Assembly: GCA_013397695.1 (NCBI GenBank)
Contig: VYZI01000823.1
Span: forward strand, 1 to 64,000
DNA from: Centropus unirufus
Lineage: Eukaryota > Chordata > Aves > Cuculiformes > Centropidae
DNA length: 64,000 nucleotides
Direction of reading: 5' to 3'
In this document: one piece after another, positions 46,906-60,431 of the stretch
How positions within the stretch are numbered: the first letter of the stretch is position 1
Layout of the letters: each line of letters starts with the position of its first letter
The notes under the pieces: model-generated
What the model was told of the DNA's origin: nothing
Seen by the model: only the letters and a program-made list of their open reading frames with translations
Database searches by the model: none
Program-made: the position numbers and the translations under genes

Positions 46906-48901
46906 CTGGCTTACAAAGATTGATTTTTCATGCTTAGCATGAGGGACTCCATATGCACAATCAGATGCATTCCTTAGCGGGGAAGAATTTATGTTCTTCA
47001 ACAGTAACGCAGTCAGCTTATGCTACCAGACAGCTCCTTGCTAACATCCCTTCATTAAGACTTCAACTCAATGCTAAGCTTCCCATTCCACGAGCTGCCC
47101 TGTCAATAGATGTTTTCCCTCTAAAAAGGCATCGGATCCGAGATGGAGGCGCAATCCAAACAACAGAGCAAGAAGGACAGAAAAACAATCCTGACTCCTT
47201 ACTCCCATTTCCCTAGACTCTAGGCAACACGTTTTTCCTCCTTGGATCACCTTCTGCTCCTCCCATACACCTAGACCGTACATTTGAAATCATCTTGTAG
47301 TAAGAGTTAGCTGAATTTCCTATTTTCAAGAGTATTTTGGACTGGCCTTTTTAGCCTAGAAAAATTCTAGAGCAATGCTCTAGATCAGCTTTTCGTTTTC
47401 TCCTGAGAAATTTTATGTAAGTTCATTAGATGTTTCCGGCTGGTGGGCCAAGCCCACACACCTTCAGCTTCCGTGGGCACCTCTATGCTTGGTTAAGAGA
47501 GAAAAACTTGCATCTTTTAATTCCCCAGGGTAAAACTAGGCAAACTTAGCCCAAATTATGAATGAACAACCGAGCAGAAGCCGCGCTACAAACGAGTGGG
47601 CTCCATGGTAACACCATGGGGTGAACCTCAGCGCTGAATACACGTTCATGTTCTCCTCTACACCCTTACCTTTGGCCCAAGTACACACACACTTTTGTAT
47701 TTCAAAGCCAAGATCGCCAAAATGGCCCATCCTTACCTCATTTCCTCCTCCCATGGCGCCAGGCTCTCGCAGCAAAACCAGATTTAACACCACTGTGTGC
47801 TAGAGCATCTGCTGGCTTGTTTTGAGGACAGAAAACATCTCTCATCCTCTTAAACACCAAAATCTGTTTCCAGAGTTGCTGTAAGGCACGCTTTAAAACA
47901 TTTTTTTTTCTGTTAATTATCCCTACAGTTTTTAAAAAAATAATTTTCAAAATTGTTGCAAATGCTTGCTATGATTATAAAAGCTAATTTGTTGCCTTAA
48001 ACTTATACCTCAAGTGATCTTGATTAAAATTAATCCAAACAAGACCTCCCTCCCAAAATTATAATAATAATATTGTACAGCACTTCTAAATTACATTAAG
48101 TACAATATTCTCTTGATCTGCAGCTTTCTTCCGAGGAGACATGAATAAATGCTTGCAGCCTAGGAAAGGGGATGAGCCCACAACAGTTGCACCACGTGCA
48201 CGTCAAACTCTCCCAGACTTGCCCCAACTCGAGATGAATTTTCAGTAAACCCGGGAAACTTCATTTTTGACAAGAAAAACCCAAGCCGTCAGATTGGTGT
48301 CATTTCTTCTTAATGCCAAGCAACAGCCAGCAGCCTCCGCTGAGTTTTGTTTTAATAGTTTGGGTTAAGGAACAAGCCAAGAAATCACAGCAATATTCCA
48401 GATAAGCAATGCCAAACAAAGCAATAGCTGCACCCTTACTAGGGCTCTGCTTGCAATGCTGTTTTCCAACATCAGATTAAAAATATAAAGTATTGTTAAC
48501 ACATTTAACAGGCTCCAAGCGTCAAGACACTTCTTGCAACTGAGCAAAGATCTTCAGTTACAACTGATAATAATACGGGTTTGAATTAAAAACACAATTT
48601 CCAGGAGCATCAGTTTGGTTACAAAGAGGGCTGCTTTTAGCATTGCACTGATCAGAAGTTTAAAAAAAATCTCAAATAATAACTAAGCATTTGTTACACG
48701 TTGAGGATATCTCTATTATGCAAAGCAAAACTTTTCCCACCCTGCACTATGAAAGGCTTCAAAGTGGGAGACAAGCACAAAAGTACACGATGAGAAACCT
48801 AGAGCACAGAACTACCTCCCAGAGAGCTGCAGACACTGCTTGTGTCCTTGCCCGAAAGAGGCTTCCACTGTTAGACCTCCACGTTACACTGGAAAAACAT
48901 A
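46906..48901. other. Unique noncoding sequence
   Basis: No gene recognised. The part from about 47960 to 48160 is AT-rich, with 'GTACAGCACTTCTAAATTAC' and a palindrome-like AGTAC, and reads like conserved noncoding DNA. Confidence 0.45.
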
Positions 48902-48902
48902 C

Positions 48903-48941
<39 letters not shown>
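48902..48941. repeat. (AAT)n microsatellite, about 13 units
   Basis: A pure trinucleotide run ended by a TAG interruption. It is likely length-polymorphic. Open frames over it, read as poly-isoleucine, are artefacts. Confidence 0.97.
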
Positions 48942-48942
<1 letters not shown>

Positions 48943-49101
48943 GTAAAAACTTGCTTATGTCATTCATAAGCACCATCTATCCTACTCCTCCCAGGGCGTA
49001 AATGACCAAACAACTACCTCTAGTAGCACAGTGAGAAAGCAGTTCGGCTTGAAATCATTAAAAAAAAGTCATTTTTGGTTTTTATTTGTTTTGTTTTCCT
49101 T

Positions 49102-49111
49102 CCCCCCCCCC
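49102..49111. repeat. C10 homopolymer
   Basis: Ten consecutive C after a T/G-rich stretch. Confidence 0.9.
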
Positions 49112-51870
49112 AACTTTAAATTCAGCTCTTGTCTGCTGAGCAGAATCTCGTTTTCTTGCTTTAGGTAAGAAAAGAACACGTGAAGCTTGGTTCAAGTTCT
49201 CGCACAGCTTCTCTCTGCACAAAAATATTTATCTCTGACCACCTGTATTTTACAATCTTGACTCTGCTTGCTTTAGTCCCTGCCAACCACGGACCTCCTG
49301 AAGATGTCACCAAGGACCTCCCGGAGCCTTGCCAGCAGACGCAAAGCTGCTCTGACTGAACTGGCCTGTTGGAAGCAAGCTATTCCCAAAAATTGAGGTT
49401 ATCAACCACAGAAGACAAAGCAGCTCGTCCCAATTCACTTTACAGAAGCAACGAATTTCTAACAAAGAATGCTGATTTTGGGAATGTACATTAAAGACCA
49501 AGAGCAACTGAACAAGATCAAGTGCAAACAGTGATCTGTGCTAAGAGGACCTACCCTGGCTTGTCTCTCACGCAGAAGCTCGAGGAGAACCAAGCTCTGC
49601 TGGGATCCCACCTCGAGCCGGCCACATCCGCGCTGCTCCTGAAGCTCTTGAAGCATACACGAAAACAGGAGATTGATGGCTTTGATAATCCTTTGAGACG
49701 GTTCCTATTCTTTATTTGAGCATTTCTTTCGCCTGATGCTATTTTGGCCCGAGAGAAAGCTCCTCCAAATGCCACAGCTCGCTGGACAGCAGAGCCCTGA
49801 CTCCGTTCACCGTGATCCGTGCATTGCTCGCGCTTGTCCCCAGAAGAGATGCTACAAGCACATCGAAGAATTTATACCGTAAACACCAACCTGAGCTGCG
49901 CAAACAGCTGACACAAACCAGTCCTTCTCTCACAGATGATGTTGGCTTACCAAGTATCTCTTATTCTTCCAAACATCACTAATGTCCTATCTCTTCTTAT
50001 TTCACACTTGGTTTTGATCCTTGTACATGAAAGCCCCCTTTCCTGGTGTCTCTGCTGCTTTTCTCACCATAACTCCTATGACAATCGAACCAATCTCCTA
50101 CAGCATCCTCACAGGTCCGCGACCAGAAACCAACCCCATTTATCACAGCCTGGCTGATAACGTGCTAAAAGGTCTATACACGTCTGCATACCCTGTAAAA
50201 GTCCTCCTCTTCCAACACAGCACAGGTGAGAAATTCCTCTAGGACTCAGGGATTCTCCCTGAAGCTAATTAAATTTATTATTATTTTTTTTGCGTCATAT
50301 AATATAAATGGTTCACTGACGGTGAAGAGAAACCTTGCCTTCTTCAGAGCACCGACCCTGGAACATGATCCAACCCTGGAACATGAGATGCGTTTCCTTG
50401 CGGTGCCACCCAAACGCATTTGACTGGCACAGGCGCCAGAAACAGCTGCACTGTAAATCTTTGGAATTAATAAAGCTGCTTTAACACTCAGCTCGGTGAG
50501 CAGGTGACAGCCTGGGCCATCAAACAGGGGGACATTCACCTTCTTGAGCAACCAAGCAGTGAAAGGGCTCTCCTGTGAGTTCCAAGAGCTCAAATCCATG
50601 GGAAATGGCTCGTGCAAACCCACGCAGAGCAGGACTAGGAGCAATGTGACACTAGACGACACTTCTCCCGTGAAAACGTGGATCCTTAACAGCCCCAAAA
50701 TTTGCCATGCAAAAATGGAAAGCTCCACTAATCCCCTGGATCAAAGAGAAGCTTAAAGATTTCGGGATTCGGCTGTCCTAGGAATGATGTTCTTACAGAA
50801 TTGTCTACGTTAGACTCATTCACTTACGAGGGTTTTTTAAATGACATTTAAAAAAAATAATAACCAATACACTAGGTTTTTATCCTTAAAAATGGCAATG
50901 TGCTGCATTTGAAGTCTGCTGGTTCTATACAAATTACATACTTAGTACTTGGACACAAAGATCAAGAAAAATGTGTAGCTTCTTTCATTGTGTAAGTGCA
51001 GACAGATTTTTTAAGAAAAAGCTGGGTTTCTGCCAAGAAAAAAAAAAAAAAAGCTTCTGGTAGAAATTCTTTGGGGGAAAAGTATTATGTCCCGTTCAGC
51101 TTGTAAAATCCCAAGTATTCGTAAAGGCAAGCAAAGAGCCGCAGAGCATAGGTTTAAGGCGTTAATGCTATTGCATCGCAAACAGTAACTGTAATAACAG
51201 TAAATTTTAGCAGCCTAAGTAAAACACATTTTAACACGGCGTCTTAAAAAATTATACCTACCAGGCATCACGATAGCAGAGTTTATTCCTGTTGAATTAT
51301 CAATTATTCAACAATTTCCATGAATATAATGACCAAACTGGTTATCACTGCTGACAGGCAAGGGGCACAACCTTTTAATGTAATAAGAAAGCACTTTTAC
51401 TGGGAATAACAATGATTTCAGAGTTGATGCAGTAAGCTGTGATTCTGCAAACAATTCTACTCTGCCCTATATGCAGATATAATTGCGTGTGAGACATACA
51501 AGAACTTTTCAGCACATTATCCACTTTGTAAAATAATTTGCATTGGGGAAAATAAAAAGAGCCAAATCAAACTATAAAAAAAAACCAACTCCTTTCCCTG
51601 CACAAAACAGCCTGAACTTCAACTGCAGAGCCAGGGGCGCTCGAGCTGCGAAAAGTAAACACGTAACAGGAAGGCAGAATAAAAAAAAGCAGGGAATAAA
51701 AGCTCAGCACAGACAATGATAAATTGAAATTGCAAATTCAAAGTCTCCGCAAAATCGTGAAAGCCCCTCAAAAGCTGGGGCGCAGGCCCATTCAGGAACT
51801 GTGGCATTTGGATTCTAGGCACAAGCAAGAAGCGTTTGCTGCCAGCGGGGAATGGGGTTTGGTGAACAAA

Positions 51871-51889
51871 AGGAGGAGGAGGAGGAGGA
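51871..51889. repeat. (AGG)6 microsatellite
   Basis: Six perfect AGG units, with A-rich flanks. Confidence 0.93.
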
Positions 51890-54800
51890 AAATACTAACA
51901 ACTTCCGAACTTCCTTTTTAAAACGTCAGGCATTCTTGGGCTCAATATTTCCTGTATCCTTGGATTCACTTGAAAACGCACACCTTGAAGTACAGGAGGA
52001 TATAAAATTCAGAGAACAGGATAGAAATTGAGCATAATGATCTATTTGATACTTTCTCAAATGTTTATTCGCTAAAGGAAATGGTAAGAAAGGCACAGAA
52101 TGACCTTCATTTTTCACACATTTAAAAAAGAAAAAGGAAAAAGTATGGCCTAGACTATATAAACACCCATCACAGTGCTTCGAGGCACCTGATCAAGGAT
52201 GACCTTAGCATTCTGCCTCATTCAAAACTTTACAATGGCACCAAATCCATATCCAAAAAAACACGGATGCTCACGCACTTTTTAGCATTCCTGCTCAACG
52301 CGACATCCTCCAGGGCTTCCCATTCCTCCAGATTTTAATTCTTGTGTGCCAACCAGCCTGCTTGCCGGAGCGGCGCTCCCTTGGGGAAACATGCAAATGA
52401 GCCCCTCTGTGAAATTAAACAATATCATCTGCCTGTAGGTGTTTAACACGCACTTGAGATTCTTTTACAAGGCGGCATCCCTTCGGTATTTTACAGGGAG
52501 CTGCTCAATTACTGTCTCGCTAAAGGAATATCAGACCTCTGAAATGAAAGTTAACTGGGGTTTGATGTATAAAGCTGGTATATGAAGAAATTTAAGACGC
52601 CATTCATATAATTAATGACAAGACTGCGTTTATTCTACCAGTGTGGAATTCAGTGAAGAAAAAGGACTGTAGGCTGCAAAAGGCACGTGTAGAAATGGAT
52701 GCTATTATAATTCAGCAAAGTTAAAGTCCAGCTGAGGAGTAAGGCCAACCAAATTTCACTGTAAGGTCTGCCTTTTACCAAGCCCAAACCTAGAGAAGCA
52801 TTTTATTGCAGGGTGCTCCTGTAAAACATGACCTGGAATCGAGGAAGGTTTTGCACGCTTGGCAGGAATCACAAGGGCATCCTGGTTTTTCTCCCTTTTA
52901 CTCAAGAAACACAAGGCAGTTTTGACCTTTTTCAAGACTATGAGGATGCCTGGAGAAGTCCTCTTAGATCCCTTCCTCATCCCTTTTTATATGTTTTTTT
53001 TATATCAATGAGTTTATTTTCACGAGCTGTAGGTGACTCCAGATGCAGATGCACCGAGATGTGCTTCCAGGTCACAATGACCTGCTCTGGGAAATCCTCA
53101 TACCAGGCCAGTCAGGATGATGGATTTATGGTGTGAGCATCCTGTCCCTCATGTAAATAAGAATGGTTACCATGAACCAGCTGTATCACACAGCTGGAAT
53201 CGGGACCATGGAACACACAGCGCAGCAGCGCCAAGGAGTAATGGATGAAGAAGACTGAATCCAAGGCCTGGGAAAACAGACCGAGAAGCAGGGAAATCTG
53301 CTCTTCCACAGGGCAGGAAGAGAAAGGCAATATAGTTTTCAAAGAGCCTAATCTGAAGATAATTGGAGAAAAAAAAATTCTTTTGCTTCCAATCAGAGGG
53401 AGGGGGTAAAGTCAACAAAGCCAATTATCACTGCTCTGGGAGACTTCCAGTCCCAAAAAGCAAATAAAATCTTCCACTTTTGTGTGCATGTGCTGTGTTT
53501 ATAAGTAAGGGAAGATATTTCCTTTAAAAGGGGGGGGAAAGAGTACATACAGTTCTCACTATCAGCCTTTGCTTTCAGCCAGTCATGAAAAAAAGCATCT
53601 TGTACAGTTTAAATGCACTGGGAATAAAAGAGAAGACTTCGTTTCAATACTACAGATAGCAATTGGAGGGAAGCTTCTGCCAGGCAGGTCGATGATATCT
53701 GAAATTAAACGAGCTCCTTCTCAAGCTTCTGCACAGATGCAGGACAACACGCTCTATTTTGCGGTGCTCCATCCCACAAGAACCAACATTCACACAATTA
53801 TTGAAGAAAGATCCAAGAACTGCGTGCACTTGTTCAGGCTTTTAAGGTTGCATTCACAAACAGCTGCAGAAGCAACATCACCAGGGTTTGCTTAATTCTT
53901 GTACTTAAAAGGAAGAGTTTCAGATGACAGCACAAAAAAAAGTAAAATAAAGAGAGCGATAATGGGAAGCGCGACTTTGTTGTGAAATAATTCAAATGTG
54001 AAACCGTTAATTAAATATGCAAAGTACTTGGAGAAGCAGCAACAGACAGACATAACCCAAGTGCTGCGCCTATTGTAAACAAGTGTGAACACACAGAATA
54101 AATATATCTACCTTTCAAATTGGAATTTGACTTTCTAATCCCTTGTCTAGGGATTTCGGAGTCATCTCTCTCTTAAACACATGTTCTGTGAAGGATGGCT
54201 CTGCAAGATTAAGACAAGAAGTAAATATTTCAGTGTTTAGAAAAGGGGAAAACTGGTTATTTTTCAAGTTTTCTTGTGGTCCTCGGAACAGAGAAACCAG
54301 CTTCTGCTCCTGTGGAATACAGGGGATTTACCAGTAGGTAAGCAAACGGTGCTTCTACTTTCCAAAAAATACAACAGAAAGCCCCAACAAGCTCAAAACA
54401 GTTTCAGAAAATACAGGTGAAAGGAAGGGTTGAAGGGTTCCAAGCAGCTTGTGCAGGAGAGGAGAGAGCCCTGCGTGCGATTTCTTTATTACTTAAATAT
54501 CCCTCGAACGTAGGAGTAGCATGGGAAAGTATCCCACTGTGCTGGACAGTGTAAACACGGAGCAAGAGCTGTCTCCTCCAGGAAGCCTATCATTAAAGTA
54601 TAAATTAGAAGATAAACAAATACTAGCACAAGGTCAAACAGGAGACAATTTGCAATTCCCATTTAAATTCATTTTACTTCTGCTGAACCCACCAGAAAAC
54701 TTCAAAAAAAAGCCCCAACAACAAACACTATGACTAACTACCACCCAGCCCTTACAAAATCTGTTGGGTGCAGGCACCAGGACTGGTTTTCAGAAGAGGG

Positions 54801-57460
54801 AGGGCACCGCAATCCCTGTTTTTGTGAGACATCGGAACGGAATTGCAGCCGGCTCCAGATTAAAGCAGCCAACCCTCGGCCCCTCAACGCCATGAATCAG
54901 CATCAGCTCGAAGGATTTGCAAGAGCTGGTTGAGGTCTGGGCAGCACCGTGCTGACAGGCAAAACCGCTCCTCTACGGTGATCCCGGCACGGGCAGCGTA
55001 TGGGGAAAAGGAGTGAGATTTTGGGGAGTTTTATGGGGAAAAGGGAGATGCAGACAGATGGGGATGGGTCTCATACGGGCAAGCAGACAAGGAGAGACAA
55101 GCAGGGATTGACGCTGGCTGTAACGAACACGACTGGTAAGAGTCTAGACAGGCGTTCAGTGCATAAATATCAAATTCTATGAAAGATGCTGGAGGGGACT
55201 CACGGCAACCTCTAATTTTAAGATTCTACCTGAAGTTTGAAAGAAAGGTAGCGATACCCTCCTGGGTCCTTCTCCAAGCAGATTCTGCTGATTTGCCTAA
55301 CCAGAGAAATCAGATAAACCCTGCGGTACCTTTCATGTTTATTTTTAATAGGTAAATTTGAGAAAAACTATGGGGTTGGGTTTTTTCCCCTGAAAAAAAA
55401 AGCAGGTGAGGGAGGAGAAAGCCTCATTCCCTACGAACCCATTCATCCTTCTGCATCAAGCCCATCACCGTCCTGCCCAATGCACGCTCAATGGCTGGAT
55501 TTTCCCCTGAGAACAACATGAAAATAGTTTCCCACTGTGTTGTTCCCAAACATTTTTGCCTGAAGTATTAAAACACAAAGTGAACTGCTCCTGCTGCAGC
55601 CCTTCAGCTCTGCAAACACAAAAAACACAAAAAAGCCCATCTGAAACATTGATCCTTTGTTGTCCGCCTCATTTCGGAAAGGCTTTGTGAGTACCAGTTA
55701 AAACTCCTCACGTGCTTTCGTGATCGACAACAAAATCAAGATGTGGACACCACTAAGCTCTTCATGAAAGTTATCCAAAAGATCTGAAATGCAGGCTTGA
55801 TCTTCCAGGGAAGCAACCCACTGCATGAGTGCAGCTCGGCATGGACCCAAGGAGGAGAACTGCAGAGGGATGCCCAGAACAGCATCCAGGAAACTCAAAT
55901 TGTAGGAATGAGCGATGCTTCCCCTCAGGTATGAAGATAAATCACTGGGTTTTCCACTAGACACAGCCATTTGACTCACAACAAACTCCCCCTTGGTGCC
56001 TAACGCTCCAGTCATGGAATGAAGTCAAGAATGGGGAAGAAACATCTGCTTTTTGGGGTGAATCACTTCAAAAACTTGCTTTTTTTTCCCCCCACTTCAC
56101 TCTTTCTCTCCTTAACAGAAAACTTGGCCCATGAGGGTGTTGTTACACCCATCTGGAAATTCTGGGACTGCTTGATGGAAATACACCAGCCTGACAGTGA
56201 GATTTTAACAACAGGAAACATCCAACCCGAATCCCACTAAGGAAAGTTAATATTTAAAGCAACTTAATACTTTCAATCTCCTTATCAGAGCAGCACTGAT
56301 TTTCTTTTCAGTCAAAGCCCTTAAGCACACACACTTTAACCATAATCAGCTTGAGGCTCAAAGTCACACACGTGCCAACAGGTGAAAGATGACCAAAACC
56401 CCCAGTACAGGACCAGTAGCGGAATGGTCTTTCCTGGACTCCATTCACCACGCTGGGCCAAAAGCAGCAGAGCGTGTTTATTTTATTAACAGTAGTTAAT
56501 TTAGCTTAAGCACGTCTGACGTTGCCATCATTCAAAATCAGATGCGCTGCTCCAGCTCTGGTCTCCTCCCCTCCCTTCGGGCTTCCAGTAAAATTAGGCC
56601 CTGAATTAAACTTCCAGTAAAATAATTACAGTTGGCATGTATTTTTCAACACTGATTTGGGAGCCAAGAAAGCAGAGCAAAACAAAACAAAAATCGAACC
56701 AAGCATTACTCAACTTTTCTCAGAAACAACTTGTTCCAGAGATCACGTATTCTCACTGATGGATGGGTTTGCTCTACTTCATGTTCCCCATAAACTTCAC
56801 AAGAGCATTGGTCAGGCAGCTTATTAAATTTTCCTAAGATAAAATAAGAAAAGAAAGATCTTAAGTCATTCAAAACAACAATAAAATGACAACGAAGAGA
56901 TAAAGACCTGGTCAAAAACAATGGACATTTTTCGTGGAGAAAATGAAAGGAAAGCAAGAAGTAACAACAACCCAATCCTTTTCCAGGACACATCTTCCAC
57001 TGGCCACGGCGGGAAGAGGACTCGCCTTGGAAGCTTTCTTTACATCCACCACCTGAGAAGAAAACGTACCCCATCTCAGCCCCCTGGCCAAAAGGTGGAC
57101 ACTCGGGGCTGGGCAGGAAAATACTGAATATACTTCCAACCTACTCCATCTCCTCCACAGCTGATGATAAAGTACAGATCTTTACGGTTTCTGCACAAAG
57201 TAGGATACATGCCTTTAAATTTATAACGTGAATTCTCAGTGAGGCAACCCAAATGGTGTTCTCCATTTTTTCTGGCAGCTATTTCATTAAAGCAAGCTCC
57301 CTTGTAATTGGTTGGCAACCATTAAACCATATTAATCTTCATGTAAATGTAGCTGTCCCCTGCTAAGAACAACTCCTTTTTGCAAACCCCGAGGGCACAC
57401 TGTGACTAATAATTTCATAGCTTCCCATATGTTTACCATGATTCCCAATGTTTCATTTCT

Positions 57461-57481
57461 TTTTTTTAAAAAAAAAAAAAA
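57461..57481. repeat. T7-A14 self-complementary tract
   Basis: A run of seven T directly followed by 14 A. It is a simple repeat able to fold back on itself. Confidence 0.9.
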
Positions 57482-60261
57482 GTCTCTTATTTAGGACCTA
57501 TTGCCACTCCACTTCCAAGCTCTGGAAGTTTAGACACGCAGTCGCCCATACGCTATAATTCAGCTCTTCCTTGCTCGGAGGCGAGCATATAAAACTGCTC
57601 TCACAGTGAACAAGGCTGGAGCAGGACCCCTGGACGACATTTCCCTATAGGAAGGAACTTCCGTAGTACCATTTCTTCTCACCCAGACAGCCTTTTCCAA
57701 AAGTTTTGAAGTTTTGTGCTCCAGGTGGGGTCTTCCAGGCAAAATATGAAACCAGAAAAAGGCAAAACACTCCTGCAATAGCGCCCTCTCTGTTCACTCA
57801 GACCCTTAAGTAAAGTCAGTGCTCTTCTCAGCTTTGGAAGATGCCCTCTTCTGAGACCACCATGAAGATCTGGGGCACAAACTAGGGTGTTCTTGAAATG
57901 TCCACATCACATGGAAGAGTCAAAAACGCATCCTCATTGACTTCCCAGCACCGATGTGGAAGGAGCACACCCAGCATCTGAAGAATCCAGAGAGTCCCCT
58001 AAGCCCTTGGGACAGTTTCTGCGGCTCTTGAAAGGCAGTAAAGCCCTAACAGGCTTTCAAATCCCATGTTATATTTTGCTGTATAATATAGTTCTACTTT
58101 TTCAGGAATTCCATGGGGGAACATTATGGGAGAAAATTAAAAAAAAAATAAAAAATCACTCCATCAATTTGCACAGTATCTGGGGAACGATACAGGGAAA
58201 ATAAACAAGGTTGAAGGAAAAAAAAGGAGCAGCTTTCAACACAGAAGAGCAACACCCAGGAGCCCGAGTCCTTCACTTGATTTCTAAGAAGCTTCCATCA
58301 CCACCATCACTTGCTTAGAGGATATGCAGAGGATATGCTAACAAACCTTTGGATAACTTGGCCCATCGATACTGTGTAGGTGTTTGCTAAAACACTAGTG
58401 CCAGTACCCAGTCAGTAAGATCCGCATTCCTTTTACTCTGTTGCACTAAAAAAGATAAACCTAGAAAGACATCACAGCAAAAATTTAACAAGAGAGAAAA
58501 CTCAATTTTTCCAAAGTATTTTAAGTCAATTCACCTCCAGTTTATTTTTCACCAGAAGCAAGGCTGCTGTCAAAGCCATTTCCTTCTGGCATCACCAAAT
58601 CAGCGCTCACTTTATTCCCACACTTTATCATTCCCCTTTCCTGTTTTTGTACTTGTCGCAGAGGGTGATGATTTGGGGCAGGAGGAAAGCGGGAGCCCTC
58701 AGCCTTCCAAACGGCCACCTTGAGAAGTGGAGCACTTAAAAAAACCACGTTGAAATGCTGATCTTTAATTTTCAGGTCATTTAGCCAAAGATGCGACGCA
58801 CAGAGAGGAAAAAAAAGTGACGTCCTAAGAACCACTGAGGTTGCAAAAACAATAATCCTATCCAGCCAGAAAAAGAACATCATTCCAACCACTTCTTCCT
58901 CGTCCCACACTCTCTTAAAAACACAGGATGTTCAACAAAAAGGGAACAAGATTTGACAGCAAACACCACCTGCCTGCCCAGCTCTCAAGACCGCCCAAGG
59001 GCTTCGGATACTCAGTCACTTTAAGCAGTAATTGAACAGGACATTGCATTTCAGAGGTGGCTCCGAGACCTTTGCCAGGTTGGCCGTTCCCTATATCCCC
59101 ACAGTGAAAGGGGTGGATCATCCTGGAGATGAGTCACTAGTGAGACAGCAGAATAAATTCCCATCAAACGCTGTGCGCTCTGTACTTGCCATTCTTCAGC
59201 TCCTTTTTTGGAGCATTTGGCAAGGCTCAGGAGAACGCTCCTCCCATGATTTTATTTGCCAGTGAAATAAATCCCCAAGTGCTTAAATATTCATTTCAGC
59301 CTCCACTCATCTCCTCCTCCTGCCCCACGCCTGCTCCCTCCTGAAGCTGACAAACGAGAAAGGAAAGCCGCACGGAGTGGTGCAATTGCTGACACCGAAA
59401 ACACAACCCGGACTGGTTTCCAAAGCTCCAGACCACAGGAGATGCTCGGGCAGGTCTGCTGCTGTAGCTACTTTACACTTCTGAAGATCACCCCAGACAA
59501 AATGCTTGGATACAACTCCGTGTTTAGATTGGCTTTCACTTCCAAAGGGTTGGGCGGCAACATCTTTGGTGCGCAAAGCAACACAAGAGGAGCCAGGAGA
59601 AACCAGAGCTGGTGCTTGGCGCTGGTCTGACTGCACCACAGCCACCTGCCTCTCCAAAACTCTCATATTTCCAACACACCTTGAGTTACCACACGCCCCC
59701 TCCACTAGGGATCCTCAAGTCTTTGACTACAGTCACTTTTCGGGACTGGATTTGGACCTTACACCATCCTGCGATACGGGGTGAGCAGAAGGAATGGATG
59801 GGAGCTGCAGGTGGGCACCTGCAGCCACGAACCTGCATCCAAGCCAAACGCCACCGTGTTCCTCCTCCAAGTGGTGCGCTGGAGTGTCTCTGATTAAAAA
59901 TGATATACCTGTATGCACATACACCTGTCTAGAAAAATAACTAGTGCCTTCAGCTCACTTGAACCAGAATTCACACACAGAGAACGTTTCTCACGGGTAT
60001 TTTCTTCTATGCTTGCATTTGTCTATGGTTCTCTATTTTTGTCTGTATTCGCATGAAACTAATAAGAATACGTTATACTGAGCTGATAAACCATTTGTAT
60101 GAAAAAAAAAAAAACCAACAAAACTGCAAGAACTTGTTTGAAAGACGGAAGCCCAGAAAAGAAACAGCAGAGATCTGACCTGGCACTAGACTCACCCATC
60201 TCCAACTGCACACTCAGCACAACAGCATGACTGACCCCCCAGATTCTCCACATTACAGGAG

Positions 60262-60431
60262 GTTCTCCAGCCCTCACACCACCTCCGTAGCCTCCTCTGG
60301 ACTTGCTCCAACAGCTCCGTGTCCTTCCTGTGCCGAGGGCTCCACAACTGAATGCAGGACTCCAGGTGGGGTCCCACCAGAGCAGAGCAGAGGGGCAGGA
60401 TCCTCTCCATCACTCTGCCGGTCCCACTGCC
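60262..60431 (-). mobile_element. CR1 LINE, internal fragment, reverse (~170 bp)
   Basis: Antisense blocks 'CCTCCTCTGGACTTGCTCCA', 'GTGTCCTTCCTGTGCCGAGG' and 'CTCCAGGTGGGGTCCCACC' match the region just upstream of the CR1 3' untranslated part. Both ends are missing, so it is a fragment trimmed after insertion. Confidence 0.9.

Larger units (their letters stand above)
48942..60261. other. Unique noncoding sequence, about 11 kb
   Basis: No exon, RNA gene or transposon is recognised. The part at 51120-51560 is AT-rich, repeat-free and rich in TAAT/ATTA cores. An octamer ATGCAAAT lies at 52391-52398. A 18-base-spaced duplication of 'ACCCTGGAACATGA' is at 50355-50386, and an 11-base tandem 'GAGGATATGC' pair is near 58317-58338. 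Open frames reach about 160 codons on the reverse strand (50246-50728) without recognisable domains. Confidence 0.5.

Noticed and set aside
48902..48941. Possible CRISPR-like or satellite array
   Set aside because: It is a plain trinucleotide microsatellite, and the genome is avian. No spaced direct repeats occur anywhere in the window.
48691..48969. Open frame ending in poly-isoleucine
   Set aside because: The isoleucine run is the (AAT)n microsatellite; the rest has no recognisable domain.
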